64,000 nt of DNA from the NCBI GenBank assembly GCA_965203685.1, contig OZ241908.1, positions 3,472,001 through 3,536,000 on the forward strand, read 5' to 3'. Origin of the DNA: VXYL01 sp965203685 (GTDB taxonomy: Bacteria; Pseudomonadota; Gammaproteobacteria; Pseudomonadales; Azotimanducaceae). A model generated the notes under the pieces. That model was not told the DNA's origin. It did not search any database and saw only the letters and a program-made list of their open reading frames with translations. Shown here one piece after another: positions 16,998-25,505 of this stretch; position 1 is the first letter of the stretch; every line of letters starts with the position of its first letter. The position numbers were made by a program, and so were the translations under genes.

Positions 16998-18180
16998 TCT
17001 GGTCGTTCGCCTACTCCCGTGCATCGCATTGCTATGCGCCAGCAGTGCGATCGCCCAAGCGTCGAAGATCGGCTTTTGGGACACGCCGCGCAAAGGTGCC
17101 AACCAACAGAATTCACAACACCGTCCTGAGTGGTACGCCGCGGCAGGCGATTTGGGACTGGGCTACGTTCGCATCCTGCCCGACGCCTGGCCTGCAGAAC
17201 ACAGGGACTTCCTGATTGGCAACGCGGACAGCTTTCAGGACATCAACGAAACGGATCTGGCCCTGTTGATCGAGGCGCTCGACGAAGCCGAGCGGAACAG
17301 CGTCAAGGTCGTCCTCGCGATGCTGAGCTTGCCAGGCTCCCGTTGGCGACAACTGAACGAGGGCGAGGACGACACGCGACTCTGGAAAGACCGGAAGTAC
17401 CACCTGCAGGCCTTCCAGTTCTGGAAACAGCTCGCCGCGCGCTTGAAGGCACATCCCGCTGTCGTGGGCTACAACCCCCTCAACGAACCGCACCCGGACA
17501 AAGCCTTCGGCTTCGATGCGCCAGACGAGAACTTCGCCGAGTGGTTCGAGCGCATCCAAGGCACGCCGGCCGACCTCAACCAGTTCAACCGAGGAATGGT
17601 CGACGCAATCCGCTCAGTCGATGCGGACACCCCCATAATCCTCGACGGGTGGTTCTACGCATCGCCCCAGGCATTCACGTACAACCGACCTGTCGACGAC
17701 AAACGGACCTTGTACGCATTCCACAATCCCGGCCCCTGGGAAATGGTCACCTACCGCATCAACCAGGGCAGGTACGCGTACCCGGATCGCGTGCCCAAGT
17801 CGCCGAACGGACCAACCGAGCCCTGGACGACCGAGCGCCTTGCGCAGGAAGTGCTTGCGGTCGAGGAGTTCGCCCGAACACACGGCATACCTGCCAATCG
17901 CATCGTCGCCTCGGAGTTCTGGTACGACCGTCGCCTCGAGGGAGCGGCGGCCTACCTAGGAGATCTCATCCGGATCTACAACGAGCGCAATTGGCACTGG
18001 GCCTTCTACGCCTTTCGCGGCAGCGGCTCATGGACCGGCCTCGACTACGAGATTCCGCCAGGTCACAAGATGGGTTGGCGGTACTGGCAGGCCGTCGAAC
18101 AGGGCGCAGACCCTGAACCTCTGAAGCCGCGGGGGCCAAACCCACTGTGGGAAGTGCTACGCAGGGAGTTCGCGGACTAG
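16990..18180 (+). CDS. Secreted GH5-type glycoside hydrolase (cellulase fold)
   Basis: A 396-residue exported protein with a clear signal peptide (LVVRLLPCIALLCASSAIAQ) after a TTG start. The TIM-barrel acid/base is Glu about 166 in GYNPLNEPHP, and the nucleophile is probably Glu about 309 in VASEFWYDRR. HNPGPWEMVTYRIN in the middle fits clan GH-A substrate-binding loops. The substrate could be a beta-glucan or another hexosyl compound. It overlaps the oxidoreductase gene and ends 53 bases before the convergent TetR gene. Confidence 0.8.
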   Translation: MPSLVVRLLPCIALLCASSAIAQASKIGFWDTPRKGANQQNSQHRPEWYAAAGDLGLGYVRILPDAWPAEHRDFLIGNADSFQDINETDLALLIEALDEAERNSVKVVLAMLSLPGSRWRQLNEGEDDTRLWKDRKYHLQAFQFWKQLAARLKAHPAVVGYNPLNEPHPDKAFGFDAPDENFAEWFERIQGTPADLNQFNRGMVDAIRSVDADTPIILDGWFYASPQAFTYNRPVDDKRTLYAFHNPGPWEMVTYRINQGRYAYPDRVPKSPNGPTEPWTTERLAQEVLAVEEFARTHGIPANRIVASEFWYDRRLEGAAAYLGDLIRIYNERNWHWAFYAFRGSGSWTGLDYEIPPGHKMGWRYWQAVEQGADPEPLKPRGPNPLWEVLRREFAD

Positions 18181-18233
18181 GTCCCTGCGCCGGCACATCG
18201 GAACGTCGATGTGGACCACGACCAATGTCGCCT

Positions 18234-18890
18234 TTACCGGCGCGGTCGTCCGACCATGGCGCGATCCATCCGCCGCACCGTCTCCAACAGCGCCTCGGCC
18301 GCGATGTTGGCAACCTGCGGCAAACGCCGGCCGTGCGCGCGACCGTGGCCGACGAACGGCGTCTGTCCTTCCAAGGCGGCCGAACAGAAGAGTGCTACGG
18401 CCTGCTGCGCGTCGGGCCCTAAGCCAGGATTGATCTCGGCGATGAGGTCCACCAGGTAGCGACGGGCATCCGCGTAGAGCCCTTCCATTTCCGCGGCGGC
18501 GTAATCGCTGCGGTTGGCGAGTGCCCACAGTTCCGGGAAGAAGATGGAGGTCTCGTGAGTGCCGAGATCCTCGACGATCAACCGCACGATGGCGACGAAC
18601 TTCTCCTCTGCGCTGGTCGACGTGTCCGCCATGATGTGGTCGAAGTCCCACGTGTAGCCGCTGATGACCGCGCGTAGGAGTGCCTGCAGCAAGGCATCGC
18701 GGTTCGGGAAGTAGTAGGTGACGTTGCCCCGCGCCAGCCCACACCGCTCGCTGACGCGCTTCAAGTTGAAAGCGCCGTAGCCGTTCTCAATGAAGACGTC
18801 GCGCGCGGCGGACAGGATCTTCAGGATCGTTTGTTCGCCCTTCTGCGACAGCGCGCCGTCGGTTGCGGGATGGACTCTCAGTGTGCGCAA
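18234..18890 (-). CDS. TetR-family transcriptional regulator
   Basis: A 218-residue repressor-type protein. The N-terminal helix-turn-helix (ILSAARDVFIENGYGAFNL, then RVSERCGLARGNVTYYFPNR) is classic TetR, followed by an all-helical ligand domain. The upstream gap to the plus-strand genes carries three tandem 18-bp repeats at 18969-19022, suitable as its operator. It probably controls itself and the divergent 19104-20010 genes. The ligand is unknown. Confidence 0.88.
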   Translation of the reverse strand: MRTLRVHPATDGALSQKGEQTILKILSAARDVFIENGYGAFNLKRVSERCGLARGNVTYYFPNRDALLQALLRAVISGYTWDFDHIMADTSTSAEEKFVAIVRLIVEDLGTHETSIFFPELWALANRSDYAAAEMEGLYADARRYLVDLIAEINPGLGPDAQQAVALFCSAALEGQTPFVGHGRAHGRRLPQVANIAAEALLETVRRMDRAMVGRPRR

Positions 18891-18968
18891 GCGGTCTCCC
18901 TTGAGCGACGGCGCCCCTTGCTTCGACTGTGGGGGCCGCCGGGTTTGCGCCCAGAGAATACCCTGAAA

Positions 18969-19022
18969 TAGTCAGTTGTGCATAACTAGGCACTTGTGTA
19001 TAAATAGGCGCAAGTGTATAAA
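18969..19022. promoter_or_regulatory. Three tandem 18-bp repeats, putative operator
   Basis: The three units are TAGTCAGTTGTGCATAAC, TAGGCACTTGTGTATAAA and TAGGCGCAAGTGTATAAA, directly abutting. They share TAG-N5-TTGTGYATAA or close variants and are strikingly AT-rich against the surrounding GC-rich DNA. The third unit runs into AAGTGTATAAACTT, a small inverted repeat. The position between divergent TetR and plus-strand genes suggests regulator binding sites that overlap one or both promoters. Confidence 0.6.
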
Positions 19023-19103
19023 CTTGCACTAACGCCTATTGATGGAGATGCCGATGCAGGTAGAGCAACCGCAGTTCCGTCTCCTGGCGAGGAGGTTCGA
19101 GGC

Positions 19104-19334
19104 ATGACTGGAATCCTAGTGATCGCCCACGCGATCTTGTGGACCGGCCTCATCGTGTTGCTGGTCATCGTGTACGCCCTCACGCGCCACATCGGCGTCC
19201 TCTTCGAGCGCATCGCCCTCGGTGTTGGCTTCAACGCCCGAGGGCATCCCGCGCGAAACCGCGCCGCGAGCGGGGGAACGCCGCAGTGCACCCGAACGAG
19301 TGAATCCGACGAAGAAGGAGAGCCCCATGGCTAG
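19104..19334 (+). CDS. Short membrane protein resembling a truncated MauD N-terminus
   Basis: A 76-residue frame with GAGGAGG at about 19089-19096 before the ATG. The N-terminal helix ends in ALTRHIGVLFERIA, as in the anchor of MauD/thioredoxin-like methylamine utilisation proteins (AxxRQIGVLxERxAP). After FERIA the similarity stops and no thioredoxin fold follows. This suggests a truncated gene or a frame lost by an indel; a switch to the neighbouring frame does not restore the family. It overlaps the start of the next gene by 8 bases. Confidence 0.45.
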   Translation: MTGILVIAHAILWTGLIVLLVIVYALTRHIGVLFERIALGVGFNARGHPARNRAASGGTPQCTRTSESDEEGEPHG

Positions 19335-20010
19335 AACTGTTTACAGGTCCTTCGGCCTGACGACGGCTTGCGCTGCAGCGCTGTGCTGCGCGGCACGGGC
19401 AGCCGCCCAGGACCGCTACGTCGACTTCCTGGAGGAAGCCTCCGTCATGCCACCGAACGCCCAAGAAATCACGGCGATCCCACCCGACAACGACATCGTC
19501 ACCAACGTAGAAGCCCCGAGTACGGTGCACGTCGACGAGGTTTACCTGAGCAAGGTGTCAGGCGCAGGATTCACGCTCTTCTACATGGAGCGCGCGGAGA
19601 CCGTGCGCGACCCGCAAGGGACCCTCTTAGGCCGCAACGTCACCAAGGACCTCGTACAGTACGTCCCCGTCAAACCCAGCGACGGATTCGGCGGCTACCG
19701 CACGGCGATCAACGGCGACCAGACGCGGGACGGCATCGCGGACGTTTTCCTCTGCGACTACCTCGTGCTGCTCGGCGAGCCGCCGTGCACACAAGGCACC
19801 GCAACAGGCGGACGCCTCGGCATCGACATCCCACGCGTCGAATGGCCGCTGACCGGCTTCGGCGACGACCTGACCATGCAGGGCTCGGTCGAGAACCGCA
19901 CGGAGCAACTCCTCAGCCTGACCAACACCTCGGCGCTGGACGAGGACGGCCACACGCCCTGCCCGACTTCAACGGCAGGAAGCCGTGCGGTAGCCCAGCG
20001 GCCGGACTGA
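19327..20010 (+). CDS. Exported protein of unknown function
   Basis: A 227-residue protein. The ATG at 19327 follows AAGGAG at good spacing. The first 28 residues form a signal peptide ending near ARAAAQD. The mature part is rich in Asp and Gly and has three or four Cys; segments such as TVHVDEVYLSKVSGAGF and FGGYRTAINGDQTRDG resemble no family I recognise. The tail after SALDEDGHTPC is Ser/Pro/Arg-rich and may be altered by a late frameshift. It overlaps the MauD-like fragment and is divergent from the TetR gene. Confidence 0.55.
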   Translation: MARTVYRSFGLTTACAAALCCAARAAAQDRYVDFLEEASVMPPNAQEITAIPPDNDIVTNVEAPSTVHVDEVYLSKVSGAGFTLFYMERAETVRDPQGTLLGRNVTKDLVQYVPVKPSDGFGGYRTAINGDQTRDGIADVFLCDYLVLLGEPPCTQGTATGGRLGIDIPRVEWPLTGFGDDLTMQGSVENRTEQLLSLTNTSALDEDGHTPCPTSTAGSRAVAQRPD

Positions 20011-20301
20011 CCGGGGCCGTCAGTACGAAGAGACGTGGTCGATCAAGGCTTCGAGCGTCAGTCTCCAGCGCGTGCAGGGGACTGACGCCGCGCCATCGTC
20101 ACCACCTAAAGGCCTCCGGTACCGGCGAGAAGGAATCCCAAGAACGGTGATCGAGCCATGCCGGCCACTCTCAGGGATTGATCGACAGCGGATTGCCGTC
20201 GCGGCAACCCGGGTCTTGAAACAAGGGCTCGCTTTGCCAGGCGGCAGTGGCAACACAGGCCAGACGTTCGCCAAGGTATCCTACCCATCTGGAGGATAAA
20301 G
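20011..20301. other. Intergenic stretch before the RHH protein
   Basis: About 290 bases with no recognisable gene. Several GGACTGAC/GTCAGTC-like short inverted words occur (20058-20090), but no complete terminator or promoter could be assigned. Confidence 0.35.
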
Positions 20302-20538
20302 ATGAGCACGCTTAGCCTACGCTTGCCGGACTCGCTGCACACACAGATCAAGCAGCTCGCGAGACGCGATGGGGTCTCGATCAATCAGATGATCGCGAGT
20401 GCCGCGGCCGAGAAGGTGGCTGCCTTGCTCACCGAGGAGTATCTGCAAACGCGGGCGGACCGGGCCAGCCAGGCGCGATTCCGCGCGGTGCTTCAAAAGG
20501 TGCCTGCGGACCCGGCTGGCGTCGACGACCCGGCGTAG
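20302..20538 (+). CDS. Ribbon-helix-helix (Arc/HicB-type) antitoxin-like protein
   Basis: A 78-residue protein with GGAGG 7 bases before its ATG. STLSLRLPDSLHTQIKQLA forms the beta strand and first helix of an RHH fold, and DGVSINQMIASAAAEKVAAL the second. This sequence type is commonly annotated as a HicB-like or RHH antitoxin paired with a downstream toxin. No toxin gene follows: only 117 bases separate it from the convergent CoA-transferase gene. It may be an orphan antitoxin or a stand-alone regulator. Confidence 0.75.
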   Translation: MSTLSLRLPDSLHTQIKQLARRDGVSINQMIASAAAEKVAALLTEEYLQTRADRASQARFRAVLQKVPADPAGVDDPA

Positions 20539-20655
20539 TTGCGCGCGTCGGCACCATCGATACGGCGCGAGAGCTCCGCAGCGTACAGAGTACTGACCGC
20601 ATGGGCTTACGCGGCGAGCTATCGAGTACGTGCACGATTGCCAGGCATCCCGGTA

Positions 20656-22986
20656 TCAAGGCGCGCGTTGCCCGAACGCCCCGGCGTCCCGCAAGCGATC
20701 AAGGTCCGCATTCGACACGCCCAACAGTTCGCGTAGCACACGGTCGTTGTGCTCGCCGAGGCACGGTGCCGCAGATCGCAGACGCTGCGGCGTGCGGGAG
20801 TAGATCGTCGCCGGCCCGTCGTAGGGCGTTGGGCCCATCACCGGGTGTTCGAGGGTGACGAAGAAGCCGCGGTGCACGAGTTGAGGATCGTCGTAGAGGT
20901 CGCTCGTCCGCAGCACGACGTATGCCGGCACGCCGGCGCTGCGCAAAGTCGCAGACGCCTCGAACGCGTCGCGGTCGCGGCACCAATCGGCGAGTGCGTC
21001 ACCACCGAGGAGCTTGGTCAGCGCGCTCCGCTCAGTCGGAGTCTCGACGCCGATTGCCACGTAGCGGTTGTCGCCCCGGCAGGCGAATACACCGTGCGGA
21101 TCGAGGGATGGCGACCCCTGCCCTAGCCGCTTCGCGACCTTGCCGGTGGCGGCGTAGTCGAGGATCAGGGGCTCGAGAAAGCGGATGCCGCATTCGATCT
21201 GGGACAGGTCGATGTGCTGGCCGAGGCCCGTGCGCCGGCGGTGCAAGAGAGCGGCAGCGAGCGTTGCCACGCCGAAGCGCGGCGTGATGAAGTCGGTGTA
21301 GGCGCCCCAAGGTCCGCACGGCGGTCTGTCCGGCCAGCCGACCAGTGAATAGAGCCCGCCAATCGCGGAGCCTTGGCCACCGAACCCGGAGTACTTCCGC
21401 TCGCGCCCGGTCTGCCCGCGCATCGACGTCGAGAGCATCACGAGGTCGTCGCGGTCGGCGGACAGCGTCGACCAGTCGAGGCCGAAACGGGCCATCGTGC
21501 CGGGCGAGTAGCTCTCCAGCACGACGTCGGCCCAGTCCACCATCCGCCGAGCCAGCTTCCGGCCTTCGGCGTTCTTAAGGTCGAGGGTCATACCGAGCTT
21601 CGAGGTGTTGAAGTTGGCCATGAACTGCGCCCGGTCCGGCCCCGGCACGCCGTCCTTGAACGGCGGCACGGTACGCAGCAGGTCGAGCCGGTCCGGCGAC
21701 TCGATGCGCACCACCGTGGCACCGTGGTCGGCCAAGGCCTTGCCGATCATCGGGCCAACGCCGACCCAACTGAAGTCGGCCACCTTCAAGCCCTCGAATG
21801 GGGACGATGGGGCGTCCATGTCCGCGACCGGTCGCGGGCGCGGCGGCGGTTGCTTGCTGGACCCCAGCGCCGGTGCCGCACGGTTCAACGAAAGTGGCGT
21901 CCGCGACAGCCGCGCAAACGGTCCCGCATGCACCCGACGGCCGTTCCTGACCCAGAAGTCCCGGTCCGCGAGGTGCGGATCGACGAGCAGGTCTTTCACC
22001 GTGTGGATCGCCGCCACCGTGAGGCCATGCTCGGCGGCATAGACCTGGATCTCCTGCTTGGTTTTCGTGGCCAAGTGGTCGACGATCAAGTCCGCCGCGA
22101 CTTGCGTGCGTTCGAGGTCCAACTCGCCGCTGCGTGCTTGCGACAGCCACCGGCTCAAGTCCATGCCGTGGACGTCGTCCGGGACGGGCCCGCCGTCCGC
22201 CTCCACCCAGCGCAGCAAGGCGTCGAAGCTACGCTCGCCCAGGATGCGCATCTGGAAGCGAACTTGGACGAGCCCATCCCGGCATTGCACGTTGCCGGGC
22301 AGGTCCAGCCGTTGCACCGGGTTCGGTCGCGGCTGCCCACGGAACTCGCTACTGCTCGGCGGGTTGCTGCCGGTGTTGGGCGGGAAACCCGTCGCGTTCA
22401 TCAAGGTCCAGACGACACACGCCTGCGCCGAGACATCCAAGTGCTGTCCCCGGCCGGAGCGGTCGCGCTCGAACAACGCGACGACAGCGTCCGCCGCAGC
22501 CTGGGCTCCCGCGTGGAACGCCGCTTGCGGCATGGCACCCATCGGCAGCGGGGGCCGGTCCGGGTCGCCCTGCAGGTCGATCAGCCCGCCGGCAGCTTCC
22601 ACCGTGACCTCTGCCGCCGGCGCGGCAGCCATCGGTCCCCCGAGGCCGAACGGCGTCACCGAGACATGGACCAAGTGCGGGAAATCCCGCGCCAGATCCT
22701 CGGGCCCACGCACGCGCCCGTCAGGGCGCGCCGACTCGATGAACACGTCCGCGTCGCCTAGGAGCGAGGTCACGTCGTCGGTGACGATGCTCCGCTTGCC
22801 CGCCCCGACGCACGCCCAGTAAAGGGACTCTTCACCATCGAATGGACCGACGTGACGCGAGTCGCAGCCTTCGGGAGGTTCGACCTTGAAGACCTCCGCG
22901 CCAAGCTCGGCGAGAATCCGGCCAGCCAGGTCGCCCCAGCGCGTGGTTGCGTCGATGACGCGAATGCCGGCGAGTGGCGGCGTCAT
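20656..22986 (-). CDS. Class III CoA-transferase (CaiB/BaiF), two fused domains
   Basis: A 776-residue protein, about twice the family length. Domain 1 (residues 1 to about 385) starts GIRVIDATTRWGDLAGRILA and has the catalytic-Asp region GRGQHLDVSAQACV. Domain 2 (from about 390) starts FEGLKVADFSWVGVGPMIGK and has GLGQHIDLSQIECG. Both keep the Asp that forms the acyl-enzyme anhydride. The reaction is CoA transfer between carboxylic acids; substrates are unknown. Its ATG overlaps the stop of the upstream CoA-transferase gene by 4 bases, forming the last gene of a three-gene operon. Fused pairs mimic the interlocked dimer of the family. Confidence 0.88.
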   Translation of the reverse strand: MTPPLAGIRVIDATTRWGDLAGRILAELGAEVFKVEPPEGCDSRHVGPFDGEESLYWACVGAGKRSIVTDDVTSLLGDADVFIESARPDGRVRGPEDLARDFPHLVHVSVTPFGLGGPMAAAPAAEVTVEAAGGLIDLQGDPDRPPLPMGAMPQAAFHAGAQAAADAVVALFERDRSGRGQHLDVSAQACVVWTLMNATGFPPNTGSNPPSSSEFRGQPRPNPVQRLDLPGNVQCRDGLVQVRFQMRILGERSFDALLRWVEADGGPVPDDVHGMDLSRWLSQARSGELDLERTQVAADLIVDHLATKTKQEIQVYAAEHGLTVAAIHTVKDLLVDPHLADRDFWVRNGRRVHAGPFARLSRTPLSLNRAAPALGSSKQPPPRPRPVADMDAPSSPFEGLKVADFSWVGVGPMIGKALADHGATVVRIESPDRLDLLRTVPPFKDGVPGPDRAQFMANFNTSKLGMTLDLKNAEGRKLARRMVDWADVVLESYSPGTMARFGLDWSTLSADRDDLVMLSTSMRGQTGRERKYSGFGGQGSAIGGLYSLVGWPDRPPCGPWGAYTDFITPRFGVATLAAALLHRRRTGLGQHIDLSQIECGIRFLEPLILDYAATGKVAKRLGQGSPSLDPHGVFACRGDNRYVAIGVETPTERSALTKLLGGDALADWCRDRDAFEASATLRSAGVPAYVVLRTSDLYDDPQLVHRGFFVTLEHPVMGPTPYDGPATIYSRTPQRLRSAAPCLGEHNDRVLRELLGVSNADLDRLRDAGAFGQRAP

Positions 22987-24206
22987 TCGAGGCGCGGCTT
23001 GGTTCCGACGATGCCGTCGGACTCCAGGTCGTCGATCTCGGCGTCCGTCAGGTGCAGGAGTTCGGTGAGCACTTCGCGATTGTGCTGCCCCAAGGTCGGC
23101 GCCGGCCGGTCAATGTCGAACGGCTCTTCGCCTAGGCGATAGGGTGCCGCAGGATGCGGTAGCTCACCGACGAAGTCACGCTCCATCAGTTTCCAGAAGC
23201 CGCGCGCCGACAAATGCGGGTCGCTGGCAAGCTCGAGGCCACTGGCAACATGGCCAGCGCGGATCCCGAGGGCCTGCAGTTCAAACATGAGGACCTCCGC
23301 CACCTGCTCGCGCGTGAAGGACGCGACCGCGCGGTCGACCTCGTCCACCTGTCGCAGGCGGCCCTCAACCGACCCAAAGTCCGGCAGATCCGCGAAACCC
23401 TTCAGCGCTTGCCACTCGGTCTCGGAACGAACCTCAATGGCGATCCACTCGTCGTCGCCGACGCACGGGTAGACGCCCCTGGGAGCGAAGCGATCCGAGC
23501 GGTTGCCGAGCCGTTCCGGCGGCTTGCCGGTCGCCGATTGGGTCAGGATGCCTTGGATGCCCACGGGGAACAGGCCCTGGGATTGCGATAGGTCCAGGTA
23601 CTGGCCCCGCCCGGTTCGATGCCTGGTGCGCAAGGCCGTCATGAGCGCCGCACCGCCGGTGATCCCGCCGACAGCGTCGCCGAGGGCGACATGCACCATC
23701 GTCGGTGGATCGTCGGCGTTGCCCGAGAGGTGCGGCAGGCCGGAGGCCTGTTCGACGGTGGAGCCATACGCCCGGTAGCCCTGCCAGGGGCCGTCTGTAC
23801 CGAACGCGGGCATTGAGATCATGATGATCTCGGGGTTGACCTCCTTGAGCACGGCGTAAGGCAGTCCGAGTTTCGTCAGGACAGCAGCAGAGTAGTTCTC
23901 GACCACCACGTCGGAGATGGCGACAAGGCGCTTCAACAGGTCGCTGCCCCGTTCGGTGCTCAAGTCCAGCGTCACGTCCCGCTTGTTGCGGTTGACCATG
24001 TTGAAGGCGGACGACTTCTCGGCACCGCCCTCGTTGATCCACTCCTCGGTCGCCTCCCAGCCGCGCCACCAGTCGAAGCGCACGCAGCCTTCGACCTTGA
24101 TGACGTCGGCTCCCATGTCGGCCAAGTGCCTGGCCGCCAACGGCCCGGCCCAGCCCATGGACAGATCGACGACGCGCACGCCGGCGAGCAGGGTTGGGCG
24201 GCTCAT
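22983..24206 (-). CDS. Class III CoA-transferase (CaiB/BaiF)
   Basis: A 407-residue single-domain enzyme. The start LLAGVRVVDLSMGWAGPLAA, the region VNRNKRDVTLDLSTERG, and the catalytic Asp in GRGQYLDLSQSQG are family hallmarks. The C-terminal ALGIRAGHVASGLELASDPH and PTLGQHNREVL complete the domain. It overlaps the genes on both sides by 4 bases (ATGA junctions), so the three transferases are almost certainly translated from one mRNA and may form hetero-oligomers. Confidence 0.9.
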   Translation of the reverse strand: MSRPTLLAGVRVVDLSMGWAGPLAARHLADMGADVIKVEGCVRFDWWRGWEATEEWINEGGAEKSSAFNMVNRNKRDVTLDLSTERGSDLLKRLVAISDVVVENYSAAVLTKLGLPYAVLKEVNPEIIMISMPAFGTDGPWQGYRAYGSTVEQASGLPHLSGNADDPPTMVHVALGDAVGGITGGAALMTALRTRHRTGRGQYLDLSQSQGLFPVGIQGILTQSATGKPPERLGNRSDRFAPRGVYPCVGDDEWIAIEVRSETEWQALKGFADLPDFGSVEGRLRQVDEVDRAVASFTREQVAEVLMFELQALGIRAGHVASGLELASDPHLSARGFWKLMERDFVGELPHPAAPYRLGEEPFDIDRPAPTLGQHNREVLTELLHLTDAEIDDLESDGIVGTKPRLE

Positions 24207-25354
24207 GTCAGCAACTCCGCGGTCATTTCCCCGAGACGGGCCGCGCGGCCGCCCGACGCCCCCGGCGTCTTGAACAAGCGAAACGGAGTCGTCGGTGCCT
24301 TGAAGGTCTCACCGGTGGCGGTCGACACCTCGCCGAACGCGCTGCGGGCGACGTATTGGTCGGTGACGAAGAGTTCCTCCATCGTCGGCACCGGTGCCAG
24401 CGGGATGCGCATGTCCTGGCCGCGCCGAACCAGTTCCAAGGACGACCGGTCCTTGACCTGTTCCTTGATGATGGGCTCCAGCACGTCGTAATCGTAGAGG
24501 CGCCCGATCGCGGTCTGGTACTGCGGCACGTCGGCGTACTCCTCCATGTCGAGCAACGTGCAGAAGCTCTTCCATTGGCTTGGCGTCAACGCCGTCACGC
24601 CGAGCCAGCCGTCGGCGCAGGCGTAGACACCCAACGGGTAGGTGGGGGCGAACCGATTGATCCCTAGCCGCCTGCCCCGGTGTCCGCTGCGGTAGCCACC
24701 AACGCCGCCGACCTCGGTGAAGCAGAGATTCGCCTCGAGGATGCTGGTGTCGAGGCGGTCGGGGCCGGATGCGTTGCCCATCTCGCGAGCGACGACCAGC
24801 CCGAGGGTCCCGATGTACGCCGTCAGGCCGCCGACGATTTCCGCGCCGCAACCGGCGGCGATGATCGGCGGACCCTCGGCCGGACCCACGTTGCGGACCA
24901 GACCAGCGAGTGCCCAGCAAACCGCACCGGCCCCCTGGAATTCGGCGTAGGGTCCCGTTCGACCGAACCAGGTAATCGTCGACACCACGACCTCCGGCGT
25001 CACGTCGGCGAAATCAGCAACCTCGAAAGATCCGTCATCCAAAACGACCTGGGCGTCGCGCGCCAGGTCTTTGAGTTCGGCAGGGCGGGCCTTGGCATCG
25101 AGCACCACGCTCGACTTGCTCGCGCTCAAGTAGGCGTGCAGAGCACTGTTCTCCGGAGCACCGACCCCGGGAACGAACGGGGGTTCGCGCCGCGTCTCGA
25201 AACCGCCGGGCGGCTCGACGTTGATGACGTCCGCCCCGTGGTCCGCGAACAACTTGCCGCAATAGCCCGTGGCGATCGTCCCGGCGACATCGAGCACCTT
25301 GATCCCGTCCAAGGCCGCATCGGTTCCCGCCGTGGCCTCGGCGCCAACGGCCAT
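24203..25354 (-). CDS. Class III CoA-transferase (CaiB/BaiF)
   Basis: A 383-residue enzyme and the first gene of the three-transferase operon. LDGIKVLDVAGTIATGYCG and GADVINVEPPGG begin the Rossmann part; the Asp in GPDRLDTSILEANL aligns with the catalytic residue of the family. The ATG at 25354 matches the family N-terminus; the frame stays open for 37 more codons upstream but that stretch has no conserved content. It is divergent from the 2-hydroxyacid dehydrogenase gene, about 150 bases away, and an intergenic palindromic repeat lies between them. Confidence 0.88.
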   Translation of the reverse strand: MAVGAEATAGTDAALDGIKVLDVAGTIATGYCGKLFADHGADVINVEPPGGFETRREPPFVPGVGAPENSALHAYLSASKSSVVLDAKARPAELKDLARDAQVVLDDGSFEVADFADVTPEVVVSTITWFGRTGPYAEFQGAGAVCWALAGLVRNVGPAEGPPIIAAGCGAEIVGGLTAYIGTLGLVVAREMGNASGPDRLDTSILEANLCFTEVGGVGGYRSGHRGRRLGINRFAPTYPLGVYACADGWLGVTALTPSQWKSFCTLLDMEEYADVPQYQTAIGRLYDYDVLEPIIKEQVKDRSSLELVRRGQDMRIPLAPVPTMEELFVTDQYVARSAFGEVSTATGETFKAPTTPFRLFKTPGASGGRAARLGEMTAELLT

Positions 25355-25425
25355 AGTGCGTTCTCCACACCCGCGCAAGCGCCGCAAAATAACGCATCTC
25401 GCGCCGACGCGCGACGCGCCTAGGT

Positions 25426-25455
25426 GGTGCGCGGACGTCCACGTCCGCATTCCGG
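25426..25455. repeat. Dispersed intergenic palindromic repeat, copy 2
   Basis: GGTGCGCGGACGTCCACGTC followed by CGCATTCCGG. The arms GCGGACG and CGTCCGC pair around a TCCA loop. It is nearly identical to the copy at 36233-36262 and lies in the divergent gap between the CoA-transferase operon and the dehydrogenase gene. Confidence 0.6.
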
Positions 25456-25505
25456 CTTGAATCAAGGCACAATCACACCCTTTGAGAGTCGGACGGGGAG
25501 ATGTG

